DNA of 45,313 nt. It comes from a virus. A program made the position numbers and the translations under genes. The notes beneath the pieces are model-generated. The model worked only from the letters and a program-made list of their open reading frames with translations. It searched no databases and was not told where the DNA came from. Numbering within the stretch: the first letter of the stretch is position 1; each line of letters begins with the position of its first letter. Location of the stretch: the IMG/VR virus record IMGVR_UViG_3300044527_000445, positions 1 through 45,313 of that record; one strand, written 5' to 3'. Shown in pieces: positions 1 through 7,071 of the stretch.

Positions 1-836
1 AATATTCTTTTTACTCTGATACTGATTCAACATACATCACACTAAAAGATATTGTTGCTAAACATTATAACAAACTACCTACTGAAGAAGTTGTAGAGGC
101 TTTAGATAATTACTGCAACGAACTGATCCAACCAGCAATTAACGAAGCTACTGAATCGTTATCAGATTATATTAATGTTCACCAAAGAAAGTTGAAGTTC
201 AAGCGGGAAATTATTGCAGACCGTGGTGTTTGGATTGCAAAGAAGAGATATGCAGTTAATGTTCATAACTCAGAAGGTGTTGCATACAAGGAGCCTAAAC
301 TTAAGGTGATGGGTATGGAGATTGTGAGAACAAGTACTCCACAATCTGTTCGCGATCGTTTGAAGAAGGCTGTCAATATTGTTCTAACAAAAGACCAAGA
401 TGCATTAAGAGCGTTTGTTAAGCAAGCAGAACAAGAATGGAAGAAGCTCTCAATTGCTGATATTTCTTTTCCGAGGGGTGTAAACGGTCTTTCAACCTAC
501 TATGATAAGACTACAATCTTTAAGAAAGGAACACCTATCCATGTAAGAGGGGCACTCCTATATAATTACCTTCTTGTAGAAAAAGAGATCACAAAAAAGT
601 ATACAAGAATCCAGGAAGGCGAGAAGATTAAGTTTTGTTATATGAAAGAGCCTAATCCACTTGGCACTCACGTAATATCATTTGTTGATCAACTTCCTCC
701 AGAGTTCCACGCAGAAGATTACATTGATTATGACACGATGTTTGAGAAAGCATTCTTAGAACCTTTGAATAGCTTATTATCATGTGTTGGTTGGTCAATC
801 AAAGAGAAAGCATCTCTTGAAGATCTATTTGCTTAG
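1..836 (+). CDS. 43: DNA polymerase, family B (gp43-like), C-terminal part
   Basis: This is the 3' end of the replicative DNA polymerase; the start lies outside the window and the reading frame begins at base 3. The visible 277 residues open with FYSDTDS, the family B motif C that holds the two catalytic metal-binding aspartates (T4 gp43 has GDTDS at this place). It is followed by the thumb region with KKRYAVNV, the KKRY-type motif that contacts primer-template DNA. The C-terminal end (KEKASLEDLFA) has the hydrophobic tail expected for binding the sliding clamp gp45. The next genes are uvsX and gp41, so this is the T4-type replication module. The identity is secure; only the truncation limits the entry. 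Confidence 0.93.
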   Translation, partial: YSFYSDTDSTYITLKDIVAKHYNKLPTEEVVEALDNYCNELIQPAINEATESLSDYINVHQRKLKFKREIIADRGVWIAKKRYAVNVHNSEGVAYKEPKLKVMGMEIVRTSTPQSVRDRLKKAVNIVLTKDQDALRAFVKQAEQEWKKLSIADISFPRGVNGLSTYYDKTTIFKKGTPIHVRGALLYNYLLVEKEITKKYTRIQEGEKIKFCYMKEPNPLGTHVISFVDQLPPEFHAEDYIDYDTMFEKAFLEPLNSLLSCVGWSIKEKASLEDLFA

Positions 837-858
837 TAACCTCTTTTGTCTGTATAAT
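828..858 (+). promoter_or_regulatory. Possible promoter of uvsX (TATAAT with MotA-box-like TTTGCTT)
   Basis: A perfect -10 box TATAAT lies at 853-858, preceded by TG. There is no TTGACA-like -35. Instead TTTGCTT at 828-834 resembles the core of the T4 MotA box used at middle promoters, but it is 18 bases from the -10 instead of the usual 11-13 and overlaps the stop of the polymerase gene. Middle transcription of uvsX would fit T4 biology. The -10 is convincing, the MotA box is not. Confidence 0.35.
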
Positions 859-882
859 GAAATCCTAAACTAGGAGAAATAG

Positions 883-1935
883 ATGTCGTTATTAGATAGA
901 ATACGTAAGAATTCCACGATTAAAGATACTGAAGTGTTGAGCAAGAGTAAGTTCTTTAATGCAAAGGATATGATTCAAACAACAGTGCCAATGATTAATG
1001 TTGCACTGTCTGGACGTTTAGATGGTGGCCTAACACCAGGGCTAACAGTATTTGCTGGCCCATCGAAACACTTTAAAACTGCCTTCTCGCTCTTGCTTGC
1101 TAAGGCATACATGGACAAATATGATGACTCAGTCGTTCTCTTTTATGATAGCGAGTTTGGTAGCCCTCAATCTTATTTTGATAGTTTCGGTATTGATACT
1201 CAACGTGTGGTCCATACGCCGATCACTGACATTGAGCAGCTTAAGCACGATGCTATGGCTCAGCTTAGCAATATTGAACGTGGTGATCACCTTATCATTA
1301 TTGTGGATTCAGTGGGTAATCTAGCTTCGAAGAAAGAAGTAGAAGATGCATTGGATGGTAAGTCTGTTGCTGATATGTCTCGTGCAAAGCAACTTAAGTC
1401 ATTGTTTAGAATGATTACTCCTCACCTAACTCTAAAAGATATACCAATGATTGTTGTCAATCATACGTATAAAGAGATTGGACTTTATCCTAAAGACATC
1501 GTTTCAGGTGGTACGGGTGTTTATTATTCTGCTGATAACATTTATATCATTGGTCGTCAGCAAGAGAAAGATGGAACAGACTTGACTGGATACAATTTTA
1601 TCATTAATGTAGAGAAGTCTCGTTATGTGAGAGAGAAGTCAAAGATTCCTGTTGAAGTATCATTTGAAGGTGGAATCAGTAAGTGGTCTGGATTACTTGA
1701 AGTTGCGCTTGATGGGGGATTTGTTGTTAAGCCTTCCAATGGTTGGTATTCAAGGAAAGGCGAAGATCAAAAGTATCGAGCAAAGGATACTTACACTAAA
1801 GAGTTTTGGGTTCCAATCCTAACAAGTAAAGAATTTCAGCAATACATTATAGATAGTTATAAAGTTAGTAACTCTTCTTTGATCACACAAGAAGTTTCAG
1901 ATGAGGATATAGACGATGAATTTGCCAACGTATAG
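883..1935 (+). CDS. uvsX: UvsX, RecA-like recombinase
   Basis: This protein would form filaments on single-stranded DNA and drive strand exchange in recombination-dependent replication. It has 350 residues; T4 UvsX has about 390. The Walker A loop GPSKHFKT is at residues 59-66, close to the form GPSKxFKT/S of T4-like UvsX. YDSE at 88-91 supplies the catalytic glutamate and LIIIVDS around 137-143 is Walker B. The C terminus is acidic (SDEDIDDEF), as is usual for RecA family proteins. The start follows a good AGGAGAA ribosome site and a TATAAT box. The gene overlaps the next one by 20 bases, which suggests translational coupling. Confidence 0.95.
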   Translation: MSLLDRIRKNSTIKDTEVLSKSKFFNAKDMIQTTVPMINVALSGRLDGGLTPGLTVFAGPSKHFKTAFSLLLAKAYMDKYDDSVVLFYDSEFGSPQSYFDSFGIDTQRVVHTPITDIEQLKHDAMAQLSNIERGDHLIIIVDSVGNLASKKEVEDALDGKSVADMSRAKQLKSLFRMITPHLTLKDIPMIVVNHTYKEIGLYPKDIVSGGTGVYYSADNIYIIGRQQEKDGTDLTGYNFIINVEKSRYVREKSKIPVEVSFEGGISKWSGLLEVALDGGFVVKPSNGWYSRKGEDQKYRAKDTYTKEFWVPILTSKEFQQYIIDSYKVSNSSLITQEVSDEDIDDEFANV

Positions 1936-2209
1936 CACATGGGTAAGTGACCCCAGCGAAGAAGTAAAGAACTGGGGTTTCAGAATTAATGATGGGGAAT
2001 ATGAAGGCGTGACAGTTAAGATTAATGATGTCACTATGGGTGAAGAGGATCAAGTATCAGTTGATTTTGATGCAATATCAGCAAACGAAAGTCATCCTAA
2101 AGATTTCTCAACTAGTGACCCATTTCATGAAGTATTCAGTCTAATTTTTAATAAAATCCTTAAAGATGCAATCGAACTAGATGAATCGTATAGAGCTAAC
2201 AATCCTTAA
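1916..2209 (+). CDS. Small acidic protein of unknown function between uvsX and gp41
   Basis: This encodes 97 residues with no family that I recognise. It is acidic, has no membrane segment and ends in a likely helix (FHEVFSLIFNKILKDAIEL). It overlaps uvsX by 20 bases and the helicase gene by 29 bases, so it is surely translated as part of this operon. In T4 the gene between uvsX and 41 is gene 40, a head-vertex factor, but I see no similarity to it. The position suggests a replication or recombination accessory role, which is inference from context only. Confidence 0.75.
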   Translation: MNLPTYSTWVSDPSEEVKNWGFRINDGEYEGVTVKINDVTMGEEDQVSVDFDAISANESHPKDFSTSDPFHEVFSLIFNKILKDAIELDESYRANNP

Positions 2210-3578
2210 AAACTTAATGCACGACGAAGATTACATGCGTCGTGTGTTCCCCTTTCTTAAAGAAGAATACTTTAATGACTCAAATGACGTAACGATATAC
2301 AAACACATTAAGCAGTTTGTTGATAAGTACAACAGTTGTCCAACATCAGAAGCACTTGTCATTGCATGTCAGAATGACTCATCCCTAAAAGAGCAAACTT
2401 ATAAGGACGTTGTAGAGACAATTCAATCTCTACAACCAGAAAAATCAAACCTCGAATGGCTACTTACTGAGACAGAAAACTTCTGTAAAGAGAAGGCTGT
2501 CTACAATGCAATTATGACTTCAATATCGATCTTAGATGGAGGAGAAAAGAAACTATCTAAGGACGGTATCCCTTCACTATTACAGGAGGCACTAGGTGTA
2601 TGCTTTGATAATTCTGTCGGTCACGATTATTTTGATAACTCTAGCGATCGTTACGATTTCTATCATCGTGTTGAATCGAGAATACCTTTTGATATCGACT
2701 TATTTAACAAGATTACCAAAGGTGGACTCCCTAATAAAACTCTTAATATTGCTCTTGCTGGCACAGGTGTTGGCAAGTCTTTGTTTATGTGTCATGTTGC
2801 TGCTGGGGCGTTGACACAAGGAAAGAACGTTCTTTATATTACTTTAGAGATGGCAGAAGAAAGGATTGCAGAGCGCATCGATGCAAACTTACTTAATGTC
2901 GAGCTTGATCAATTGCCAGATCTTCCTAAATCTATCTTTGAAGATAGGATTCAAAAGATATCAGCAAAGGCAATGGGTAGACTGATAGTGAAGGAGTATC
3001 CTACATCTTCTGCACACGTTGGCCACTTTAAGGCTTTGCTGAATGAATTAAAATTAAAGCGCTCATTTGTTCCTGATATCATTTTTGTTGATTACTTAAA
3101 TATCTGTGCAAGCGCTAGGTATAAGCCTGGTGCCAATGTTAACTCTTATACACTAATAAAAGGGATTGCTGAAGAGTTGAGAGGAATGGCTGTAGAGTTT
3201 AACGTCCCTATTGTATCAGCCACTCAAACAACACGTTCTGGTTATTCAAACACTGATGTAGAATTGACAGATACTTCAGAATCATTTGGCTTACCAGCAA
3301 CAGCGGACTTTATGTTTGCATTGATATCTACTGAAGATCTACAAAAGATGAATCAGATTATGGTTAAGCAGCTAAAGAATCGTTATAGTGATCCAAATAA
3401 CTTTAAAAGGTTTATGGTTGGAATTGATCGTGCAAAGATGCGACTATATGATTTAGAAGCTGTAGCTCAGCAGGATATATCTGATTCCAATTTTAAGAAT
3501 AAAGAAGATGCATTCGAAGACATAAACTTTATGCAGACAATCAAAAAGGGAGTAGACTTTTCATCGATTAAGGTCTAA
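2181..3578 (+). CDS. 41: Replicative DNA helicase, DnaB-like (gp41)
   Basis: This is the hexameric 5'-3' helicase that unwinds the fork and recruits primase. It has 465 residues, close to T4 gp41 (475). The N terminus (HDEDYMRRVFPFLKEEYF) resembles gp41 and DnaB N-terminal domains. The RecA-type core has Walker A GTGVGKS at 194-200, TLEM at 221-224 with the catalytic glutamate, and Walker B IIFVDY with Asp304. The later SATQTTRSGY matches the helicase H3 sensor region, and DRAKMR fits an arginine-finger region. Together with uvsX and gp43 it makes a standard T4 replication block, but the primase partner lies 41 kb downstream. Confidence 0.94.
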   Translation: MNRIELTILKNLMHDEDYMRRVFPFLKEEYFNDSNDVTIYKHIKQFVDKYNSCPTSEALVIACQNDSSLKEQTYKDVVETIQSLQPEKSNLEWLLTETENFCKEKAVYNAIMTSISILDGGEKKLSKDGIPSLLQEALGVCFDNSVGHDYFDNSSDRYDFYHRVESRIPFDIDLFNKITKGGLPNKTLNIALAGTGVGKSLFMCHVAAGALTQGKNVLYITLEMAEERIAERIDANLLNVELDQLPDLPKSIFEDRIQKISAKAMGRLIVKEYPTSSAHVGHFKALLNELKLKRSFVPDIIFVDYLNICASARYKPGANVNSYTLIKGIAEELRGMAVEFNVPIVSATQTTRSGYSNTDVELTDTSESFGLPATADFMFALISTEDLQKMNQIMVKQLKNRYSDPNNFKRFMVGIDRAKMRLYDLEAVAQQDISDSNFKNKEDAFEDINFMQTIKKGVDFSSIKV

Positions 3579-3584
3579 TAAATA
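3577..3584 (+). promoter_or_regulatory. Late-promoter-like motif AATAAATA
   Basis: AATAAATA overlaps the stop codon of the helicase gene and differs by one base from the T4 late promoter TATAAATA. It is 20 bases before the ATG at 3605 and is followed by the ribosome site AAAAGGAG. Such matches arise often in AT-rich DNA, but its position before a new transcription-class change supports it. Confidence 0.4.
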
Positions 3585-3604
3585 AAGTAAAAGGAGTACC
3601 ACTT

Positions 3605-4231
3605 ATGAGACTAGGACCTACTGTCGAACAAGTTGAAAATGCAATCCTTCCTATCTATCAAGGAACTGTCTCAAGGAAACAATTAATTGATGTACTCAAT
3701 CAAGAATTTGGTACTCCAACCCTTACTTTCCACAGTGAAAAGAACGTCTACTTCCTTCCATACTTTTTATCTGTATCAGGTTGGTATGATCCAGTTGATG
3801 ATCAAAGAGCTGTTAATATTGTTCATGCAACTAAGATCAAAAAATTACTAATTAGCGATCTTACAGAGTTTTCCTTCTTAGTATCGCAAACAATTAAGCA
3901 CGAAACGATTCATCAGCGTCAACAAAAGTATAAGTATGATAAGCGGTATAAAATTTCTAAAAAAGACTTTAGAAAGAAGTACAAGCAAAGCGAAGCAATC
4001 TACCTAGCAGATCCTGAAGAAATTCATGCGTATGCTCACGATATTGCGCTAGAAACTCTTTTTTACTATCCAAAGAAGAATCCTCTTTACGTTCTTGAGA
4101 ATATTGATAAGACAAGGAAACTAAGTTCTTATAATTATTATAAAAGTATCTTTAGAGGGCAGCCTTGGGATCAAGTAAAAAACGACCTAATCAAACAAAC
4201 TAAAAAGTGGCTTCCGCATGTCAACTTATGA
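3605..4231 (+). CDS. Putative zinc metallopeptidase-like protein (HExxH)
   Basis: The 208-residue product carries HETIH at 99-103, a HExxH zinc site, inside a helix (SQTIKHETIHQRQ). About 35 residues later DPEEIHAYAHD offers Glu138 or Glu139 as third ligand, the arrangement seen in gluzincin-type and SprT-like phage proteins, where a 'PxExxAY' helix follows the HExxH helix. No signal peptide or membrane segment is seen, so it would act in the cytoplasm or be packaged. It has a strong ribosome site and a late-type promoter motif in front. The substrate is unknown. It could be an inactive structural relative; the zinc motif is seen, the peptidase activity is inferred. Confidence 0.7.
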   Translation: MRLGPTVEQVENAILPIYQGTVSRKQLIDVLNQEFGTPTLTFHSEKNVYFLPYFLSVSGWYDPVDDQRAVNIVHATKIKKLLISDLTEFSFLVSQTIKHETIHQRQQKYKYDKRYKISKKDFRKKYKQSEAIYLADPEEIHAYAHDIALETLFYYPKKNPLYVLENIDKTRKLSSYNYYKSIFRGQPWDQVKNDLIKQTKKWLPHVNL

Positions 4232-4397
4232 AATCATAGAAATTGCACTTCTCTTACTTGCATGTTACGCATGCTATCAGGCTGGAATTAAACGAGGAAT
4301 TGAGGAAACGATAGACCTTGTGATAGATGACGAAATCATCACAGCAGACGACTTCAATAAAGTACTCGATAAGAAAATCAAAGATCTCGAAAAGTAA
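4218..4397 (+). CDS. 59-residue membrane peptide
   Basis: This short frame starts with ATG inside the 3' end of the preceding gene (14-base overlap) and ends at TAA 4395-4397. The product begins MSTYEIIEIALLLLACYAC, which gives one membrane helix at about residues 5-22, followed by a charged cytoplasmic tail with EETIDLVIDDEIITADDF and a lysine-rich end. Small membrane peptides of this type are frequent in T4-like phages. No function can be assigned. The coding call rests on the overlap, the sensible composition and the lack of any other gene in this gap. Confidence 0.6.
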   Translation: MSTYEIIEIALLLLACYACYQAGIKRGIEETIDLVIDDEIITADDFNKVLDKKIKDLEK

Positions 4398-4403
4398 CAT
4401 CTG

Positions 4404-4432
4404 TTGACCTCTTGAAGTGGATCCTATATGAT
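4404..4432 (+). promoter_or_regulatory. Sigma70-type promoter (CTGTTGACC-17-TATGAT)
   Basis: TTGACC at 4404-4409 and TATGAT at 4427-4432 are separated by 17 bases. The -35 is preceded by CTG, as at three other promoters in this island. Transcription should start near 4439, next to the ATG at 4440. Confidence 0.75.
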
Positions 4433-4439
4433 CTGCTTC

Positions 4440-4838
4440 ATGTACACAATCGGCCAATCAGTAGAAATCACGACGAAGTTTCCTTCGCATTACATCTATC
4501 GCAAGGAAGACTTCAATCTTACAACCCACCATGGCGTCGTTGTCGCTAATCCTAAGTGGTTGGAGAACCCCTCCAAGCATGTAACGATTAAGACTAACGA
4601 TGGCATGACAAGAATAATTGCTCTTGAGCGAGTTGTTGGCTATAAGAGCGATGAACAGCCTACTACGCTAAGAACTTTTAGCGTCAAGTCAAAATCCAAA
4701 CAATCAGAATACATCGTAACCGTTGATAACGGAAAGGCTAGCTGCGACTGCACTGGATTCCAGTTTAGACGTTATTGCAAGCATAGTACTGCAGTGTTGA
4801 ACCTGATTGCACGGGAACAAAATACCCATACAGTTTAG
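4440..4838 (+). CDS. SWIM zinc finger protein
   Basis: The protein has 132 residues from this start. The C-terminal half contains a SWIM finger: CDC at 102-104 and CKH at 113-115, giving the CxC...CxH zinc ligands, followed by a helix (STAVLNLIA). SWIM domains bind DNA or proteins. The N-terminal half looks like a small beta barrel (IGQSVEITTKF, HHGVVVANP). An in-frame ATG at 4428 lies inside the promoter -10 box, so the ATG at 4440 is the better start; no Shine-Dalgarno sequence is present and the predicted transcript begins at about the start codon. This suggests leaderless translation, or translation from read-through mRNA. A role in early host or phage gene control is inference. Confidence 0.8.
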   Translation: MYTIGQSVEITTKFPSHYIYRKEDFNLTTHHGVVVANPKWLENPSKHVTIKTNDGMTRIIALERVVGYKSDEQPTTLRTFSVKSKSKQSEYIVTVDNGKASCDCTGFQFRRYCKHSTAVLNLIAREQNTHTV

Positions 4839-4891
4839 TAGGACATTATTTCCTTTACTTTCAAGCAGTTACAGAAATGTTACGTTTGCTG

Positions 4892-4919
4892 TTGACCAAA
4901 TCCAAATTATCTGTATGAT
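4892..4919 (+). promoter_or_regulatory. Sigma70-type promoter (CTGTTGACC-16-TATGAT)
   Basis: TTGACC at 4892-4897 and TATGAT at 4914-4919 with a 16-base spacer, again preceded by CTG. It lies 33 bases upstream of the ATG at 4952 and gives a leader of about 25 bases with a GGAAAA ribosome site. Confidence 0.75.
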
Positions 4920-4951
4920 GGACATATTGAACAAACAAACGGAAAAAACGA

Positions 4952-5188
4952 ATGAACACAATTGAGCCAGGAACGAAGATTAGTTGGGTTTCACTAGCTG
5001 GAATCCTCGAAGGAACAGTAAAAAGCGTCAAGATTGTCAAAAATGCGTCAAATACGATGGTTCCGTTCATGATTATTGAGAATGTGATTGGAAGGTATGA
5101 TCGTAAGCTGCACTCCAATCAATTGATGGCTGCAACTGATAGCTACCTGAAAATCATGAAGGTTGAAATCGATTCTGTAAATGCTTGA
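4952..5188 (+). CDS. Small hypothetical protein, beta-rich
   Basis: This gene encodes 78 residues. The pattern PGTKISWVSLAGILEGTVKSV followed by MVPFMIIENV looks like a small SH3- or KOW-type beta barrel, but I recognise no family. It stands alone between two promoters of the CTGTTGAC type and so is probably made early as a single-gene transcript. No membrane segment or cysteine cluster is present. Function unknown. Confidence 0.75.
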   Translation: MNTIEPGTKISWVSLAGILEGTVKSVKIVKNASNTMVPFMIIENVIGRYDRKLHSNQLMAATDSYLKIMKVEIDSVNA

Positions 5189-5208
5189 TTTAACAGAGAA
5201 TTTATCTG

Positions 5209-5237
5209 TTGACCTTTTTGGAGTTTTCTGAGATAAT
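5209..5237 (+). promoter_or_regulatory. Sigma70-type promoter (CTGTTGACC-17-GATAAT)
   Basis: TTGACC at 5209-5214 and GATAAT at 5232-5237 with a 17-base spacer and the same CTG extension. It places the transcript start near 5244, upstream of the GAGG ribosome site of the gene at 5263, and shows that in-frame starts further upstream are not used. Confidence 0.78.
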
Positions 5238-5262
5238 GGATACATCAACTGAGGAAACCAAT

Positions 5263-5790
5263 ATGATTAGCGAACACACAAAAGTTTACGGTTCTTTCAC
5301 AATCAAGGACATTCAAGACGAGTTCCGTGCAAAGAACCTTCCAGTTCCTTCCGCAGAGGAAGTTTTGATTCGCGAAAGCATCTCACGCAAAGAGCTGCAT
5401 GACCGAATCGGTTTTGTTGACCCGCGTGGTTATTTTCATCTTGACAAAGGAGTCAAAAAAGTGAGCGTTACTTCTAAATCATCTACTAAAGCTGTAAAAT
5501 CTTCTAAATCTGGTCCTACCAAAGCTGAACGTGCTTTGGAGATCTACAAGAATCGTGGTTCCATGCCTCGCGAGGGCGTTATTCAAATGTTCATGCAAGA
5601 GCTTGGAATGACTAAAGCTGGTGCTACGACTTACTTCTACAATGCTAAGCGTGATGCTGGTGAAGTCTCTGCGCCTGCAGAGAAGCCTGCTAAGGCTAAG
5701 GTTGCGAAAGTAAAAGCAGAACCGAAGGTTGTTGTTGGTTCTGATGAGGAAGATCTCGAGATTACTGAACTTCGTAAGATTGCAGCTTAA
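5263..5790 (+). CDS. Putative DNA-binding protein with HTH-like core and basic tail
   Basis: The start at 5263 follows GAGGAAACC and lies downstream of the promoter, giving 175 residues. The N-terminal 55 residues (YGSFTIKDIQDEFRAKNLPVP) look helical. A lysine/serine-rich linker follows, then a helical unit at about residues 88-130 with AERALEIYKNRG, REGVIQMFMQELGMTKAGA and TTYFYNAKR, a helix-turn-helix-like unit that I have seen in several T4-like marine phages. The end is rich in Ala, Lys and Pro (KPAKAKVAKVKAEPK), like a histone H1 tail, then acidic. DNA binding is likely, the target unknown. A strong terminator closes the transcript. Confidence 0.78.
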   Translation: MISEHTKVYGSFTIKDIQDEFRAKNLPVPSAEEVLIRESISRKELHDRIGFVDPRGYFHLDKGVKKVSVTSKSSTKAVKSSKSGPTKAERALEIYKNRGSMPREGVIQMFMQELGMTKAGATTYFYNAKRDAGEVSAPAEKPAKAKVAKVKAEPKVVVGSDEEDLEITELRKIAA

Positions 5791-5794
5791 TTAA

Positions 5795-5820
5795 AAAGGG
5801 GGTATACTCCCCTTTCTTTT
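5795..5820 (+). terminator. Intrinsic terminator
   Basis: AAAGGGGG at 5795-5802 pairs with TCCCCTTT at 5808-5815 around a five-base loop and is followed by CTTTT. It sits between the stop at 5790 and the ribosome site of the next gene. Confidence 0.75.
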
Positions 5821-5830
5821 GGAGAAACAA

Positions 5831-6307
5831 ATGCCAAATTGGTGTCTTAATCGAGTAACCTTCAAGCACGAATCACCTGAGATGATTGAGCGTGTAATCA
5901 ACGGTGTAGAGAGTGAAAAGCTGTTTGAAGAGTTTGCACCTAATCCTAATCAAAAAGGCGATAATTGGTATGCTTACAATGTAGCTGAGTGGGGTACTAA
6001 ATGGGATGCAGGGGGTCAAATCTCTGATCAAGGTGAGAATTTTGTTACTGCTATTATTGACACTGCATGGTCTCCTCCGATTGAATTCTACAGGAAGATG
6101 ACTGACCTTGGCTTTCAAGTAGAAGCATTTTACTATGAGCCTGGAATGCTTTTTTGTGGAAAGTACACATCAGAAGACGATGAAGAGCATTTTGAGATGC
6201 AAAATGACTTGGATTGGGTGTTAGAGAACATTCCAACTGATATTGACGATGCAATGGGCATCAGTGATGATATCATGAGTATGATGGAAGAAGAGGAAGA
6301 CGAATAG
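5831..6307 (+). CDS. Api92/DUF1281-like ferredoxin-fold protein
   Basis: The product starts MPNWCLNRVTF after a GGAG ribosome site and has 158 residues. The signature MPNWCxNxVxF near the start, WGTKWDA in the middle and TAWSPPIEFYRKM with a following GF are the hallmarks of the Api92-like/YubB family (DUF1281), found on phages, plasmids and genomic islands. The C terminus is very acidic (MMEEEEDE). The biochemical role of the family is unknown. An upstream TTG in frame has no better support. The gene lies directly after a terminator, so it either needs read-through or a promoter not recognised here. Confidence 0.85.
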   Translation: MPNWCLNRVTFKHESPEMIERVINGVESEKLFEEFAPNPNQKGDNWYAYNVAEWGTKWDAGGQISDQGENFVTAIIDTAWSPPIEFYRKMTDLGFQVEAFYYEPGMLFCGKYTSEDDEEHFEMQNDLDWVLENIPTDIDDAMGISDDIMSMMEEEEDE

Positions 6308-6335
6308 TTCTTTCAAATCAATATGTTACTAGCTG

Positions 6336-6363
6336 TTGACTTATATTCAGTATCGTGTATAAT
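6336..6363 (+). promoter_or_regulatory. Sigma70-type promoter (CTGTTGACT-16-TATAAT)
   Basis: TTGACT at 6336-6341 and a perfect TATAAT at 6358-6363 with a 16-base spacer, preceded by CTG. The gene at 6389 follows after a short leader with GGAG. It is the closest to consensus of the four related promoters. Confidence 0.82.
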
Positions 6364-6388
6364 GAAGGTTCAATTGGAGAATTAATCA

Positions 6389-6724
6389 ATGAAACAAACA
6401 AATCTTTCTGTCGTAACAAGCATTCTTAAAGCTCACAATGGTCAAGCTACCACAAAGCAGCTTCTTGCAGAGATTCAATCAAAGATCGATGTTTCAACGA
6501 ATTATGCTCGTGTGTTGATGAGTCAAGCTAATAAGTCGATTGGTACTTCACCCCGTGCAGTGAAGAAAGCAGTTGCTGTTAAGGCTGCTGCAGAGGTTCG
6601 TGTACTTCAGGATTCCAACGACAAAGCATTTGAGGCTGCAAAAGCAGATGGAATCCAGCTTACGAAAGAGGAATTCGTTCGTCAGCGTGCAATCTTCTCT
6701 AACATGTTTCAAGGACTTGTCTAA
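6389..6724 (+). CDS. Small putative HTH protein
   Basis: The 111-residue product begins with a helical unit of the type VVTSILKAHNGQATTKQLLAE followed by VSTNYARVLMSQANKSIG, which reads like a helix-turn-helix with the recognition helix around residues 36-50. A basic stretch (RAVKKAVAVKAAAEVRV) links it to a C-terminal helix with QLTKEEFVRQRAIFSNMF. It has its own strong promoter and GGAG ribosome site and is followed after one base by the next gene. A DNA-binding role is inferred from pattern and context only. Confidence 0.75.
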   Translation: MKQTNLSVVTSILKAHNGQATTKQLLAEIQSKIDVSTNYARVLMSQANKSIGTSPRAVKKAVAVKAAAEVRVLQDSNDKAFEAAKADGIQLTKEEFVRQRAIFSNMFQGLV

Positions 6725-6725
6725 T

Positions 6726-6992
6726 ATGACTTTCTCTACCCAATCTTCATCCAAACCTCGCCTCAAGAACGACACTCTTGGCGACCAATCGATTGTTGAA
6801 TTGAATAACGCTTATGCGTCGATGGAATTGAATGAATTTAAGGTATTTGCAAAGAACATCGTTAATGCTGGTGGTGGTAAGAAGCCACGTAAAGATGAAA
6901 TTTGCAAAGCAATTGATAACACAAATTCCAAGACTGGAGTATACAAAAAGGCATGTGACTTTGTCCTTGCTGGAATGGGTCTTGGCGTTTAA
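6726..6992 (+). CDS. Small basic protein, SAP-like pattern
   Basis: This encodes 88 residues from the ATG at 6726, one base after the previous stop. The centre reads MELNEFKVFAKNIVNAGGGK and KPRKDEICKAIDNT, similar to the helix-loop-helix of SAP/LEM-type nucleic acid binding motifs (leucine-rich first helix, glycine turn, basic second helix). The protein is basic and soluble. Family assignment is tentative. It is cotranscribed with the gene before it and its transcript ends at the strong terminator at 7019-7050. Confidence 0.72.
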   Translation: MTFSTQSSSKPRLKNDTLGDQSIVELNNAYASMELNEFKVFAKNIVNAGGGKKPRKDEICKAIDNTNSKTGVYKKACDFVLAGMGLGV

Positions 6993-7000
6993 ACTAGTTT

Positions 7001-7015
7001 AGCCAACCTTTGGCT
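7001..7015 (+). terminator. Short hairpin before the main terminator
   Basis: AGCCAA at 7001-7006 pairs with TTGGCT at 7010-7015 around a three-base loop. It has no T run of its own and precedes the stronger hairpin, probably stabilising the 3' end. Confidence 0.4.
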
Positions 7016-7018
7016 GAA

Positions 7019-7050
7019 ATGCAAGGGGATGCCCCCTTGCATAATTTTTT
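7019..7050 (+). terminator. Strong intrinsic terminator
   Basis: GCAAGGGG at 7021-7028 pairs with CCCCTTGC at 7033-7040, extended by two A-T pairs, and is followed by ATAATTTTTT. This is a textbook rho-independent terminator. Confidence 0.88.
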
Positions 7051-7071
7051 GTTGATATAATGGAGAATTAT

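Noticed and set aside
828-858. A T4-type MotA middle promoter at uvsX
   Set aside because: The TTTGCTT core is 18 bases from the -10 instead of 11-13 and lacks the last two consensus bases; kept only as a low-confidence feature.
5209-5262. Upstream TTG start for the gene at 5263
   Set aside because: The TTG is the -35 box of the promoter, so the transcript does not contain it. ATG 5263 has a good ribosome site.
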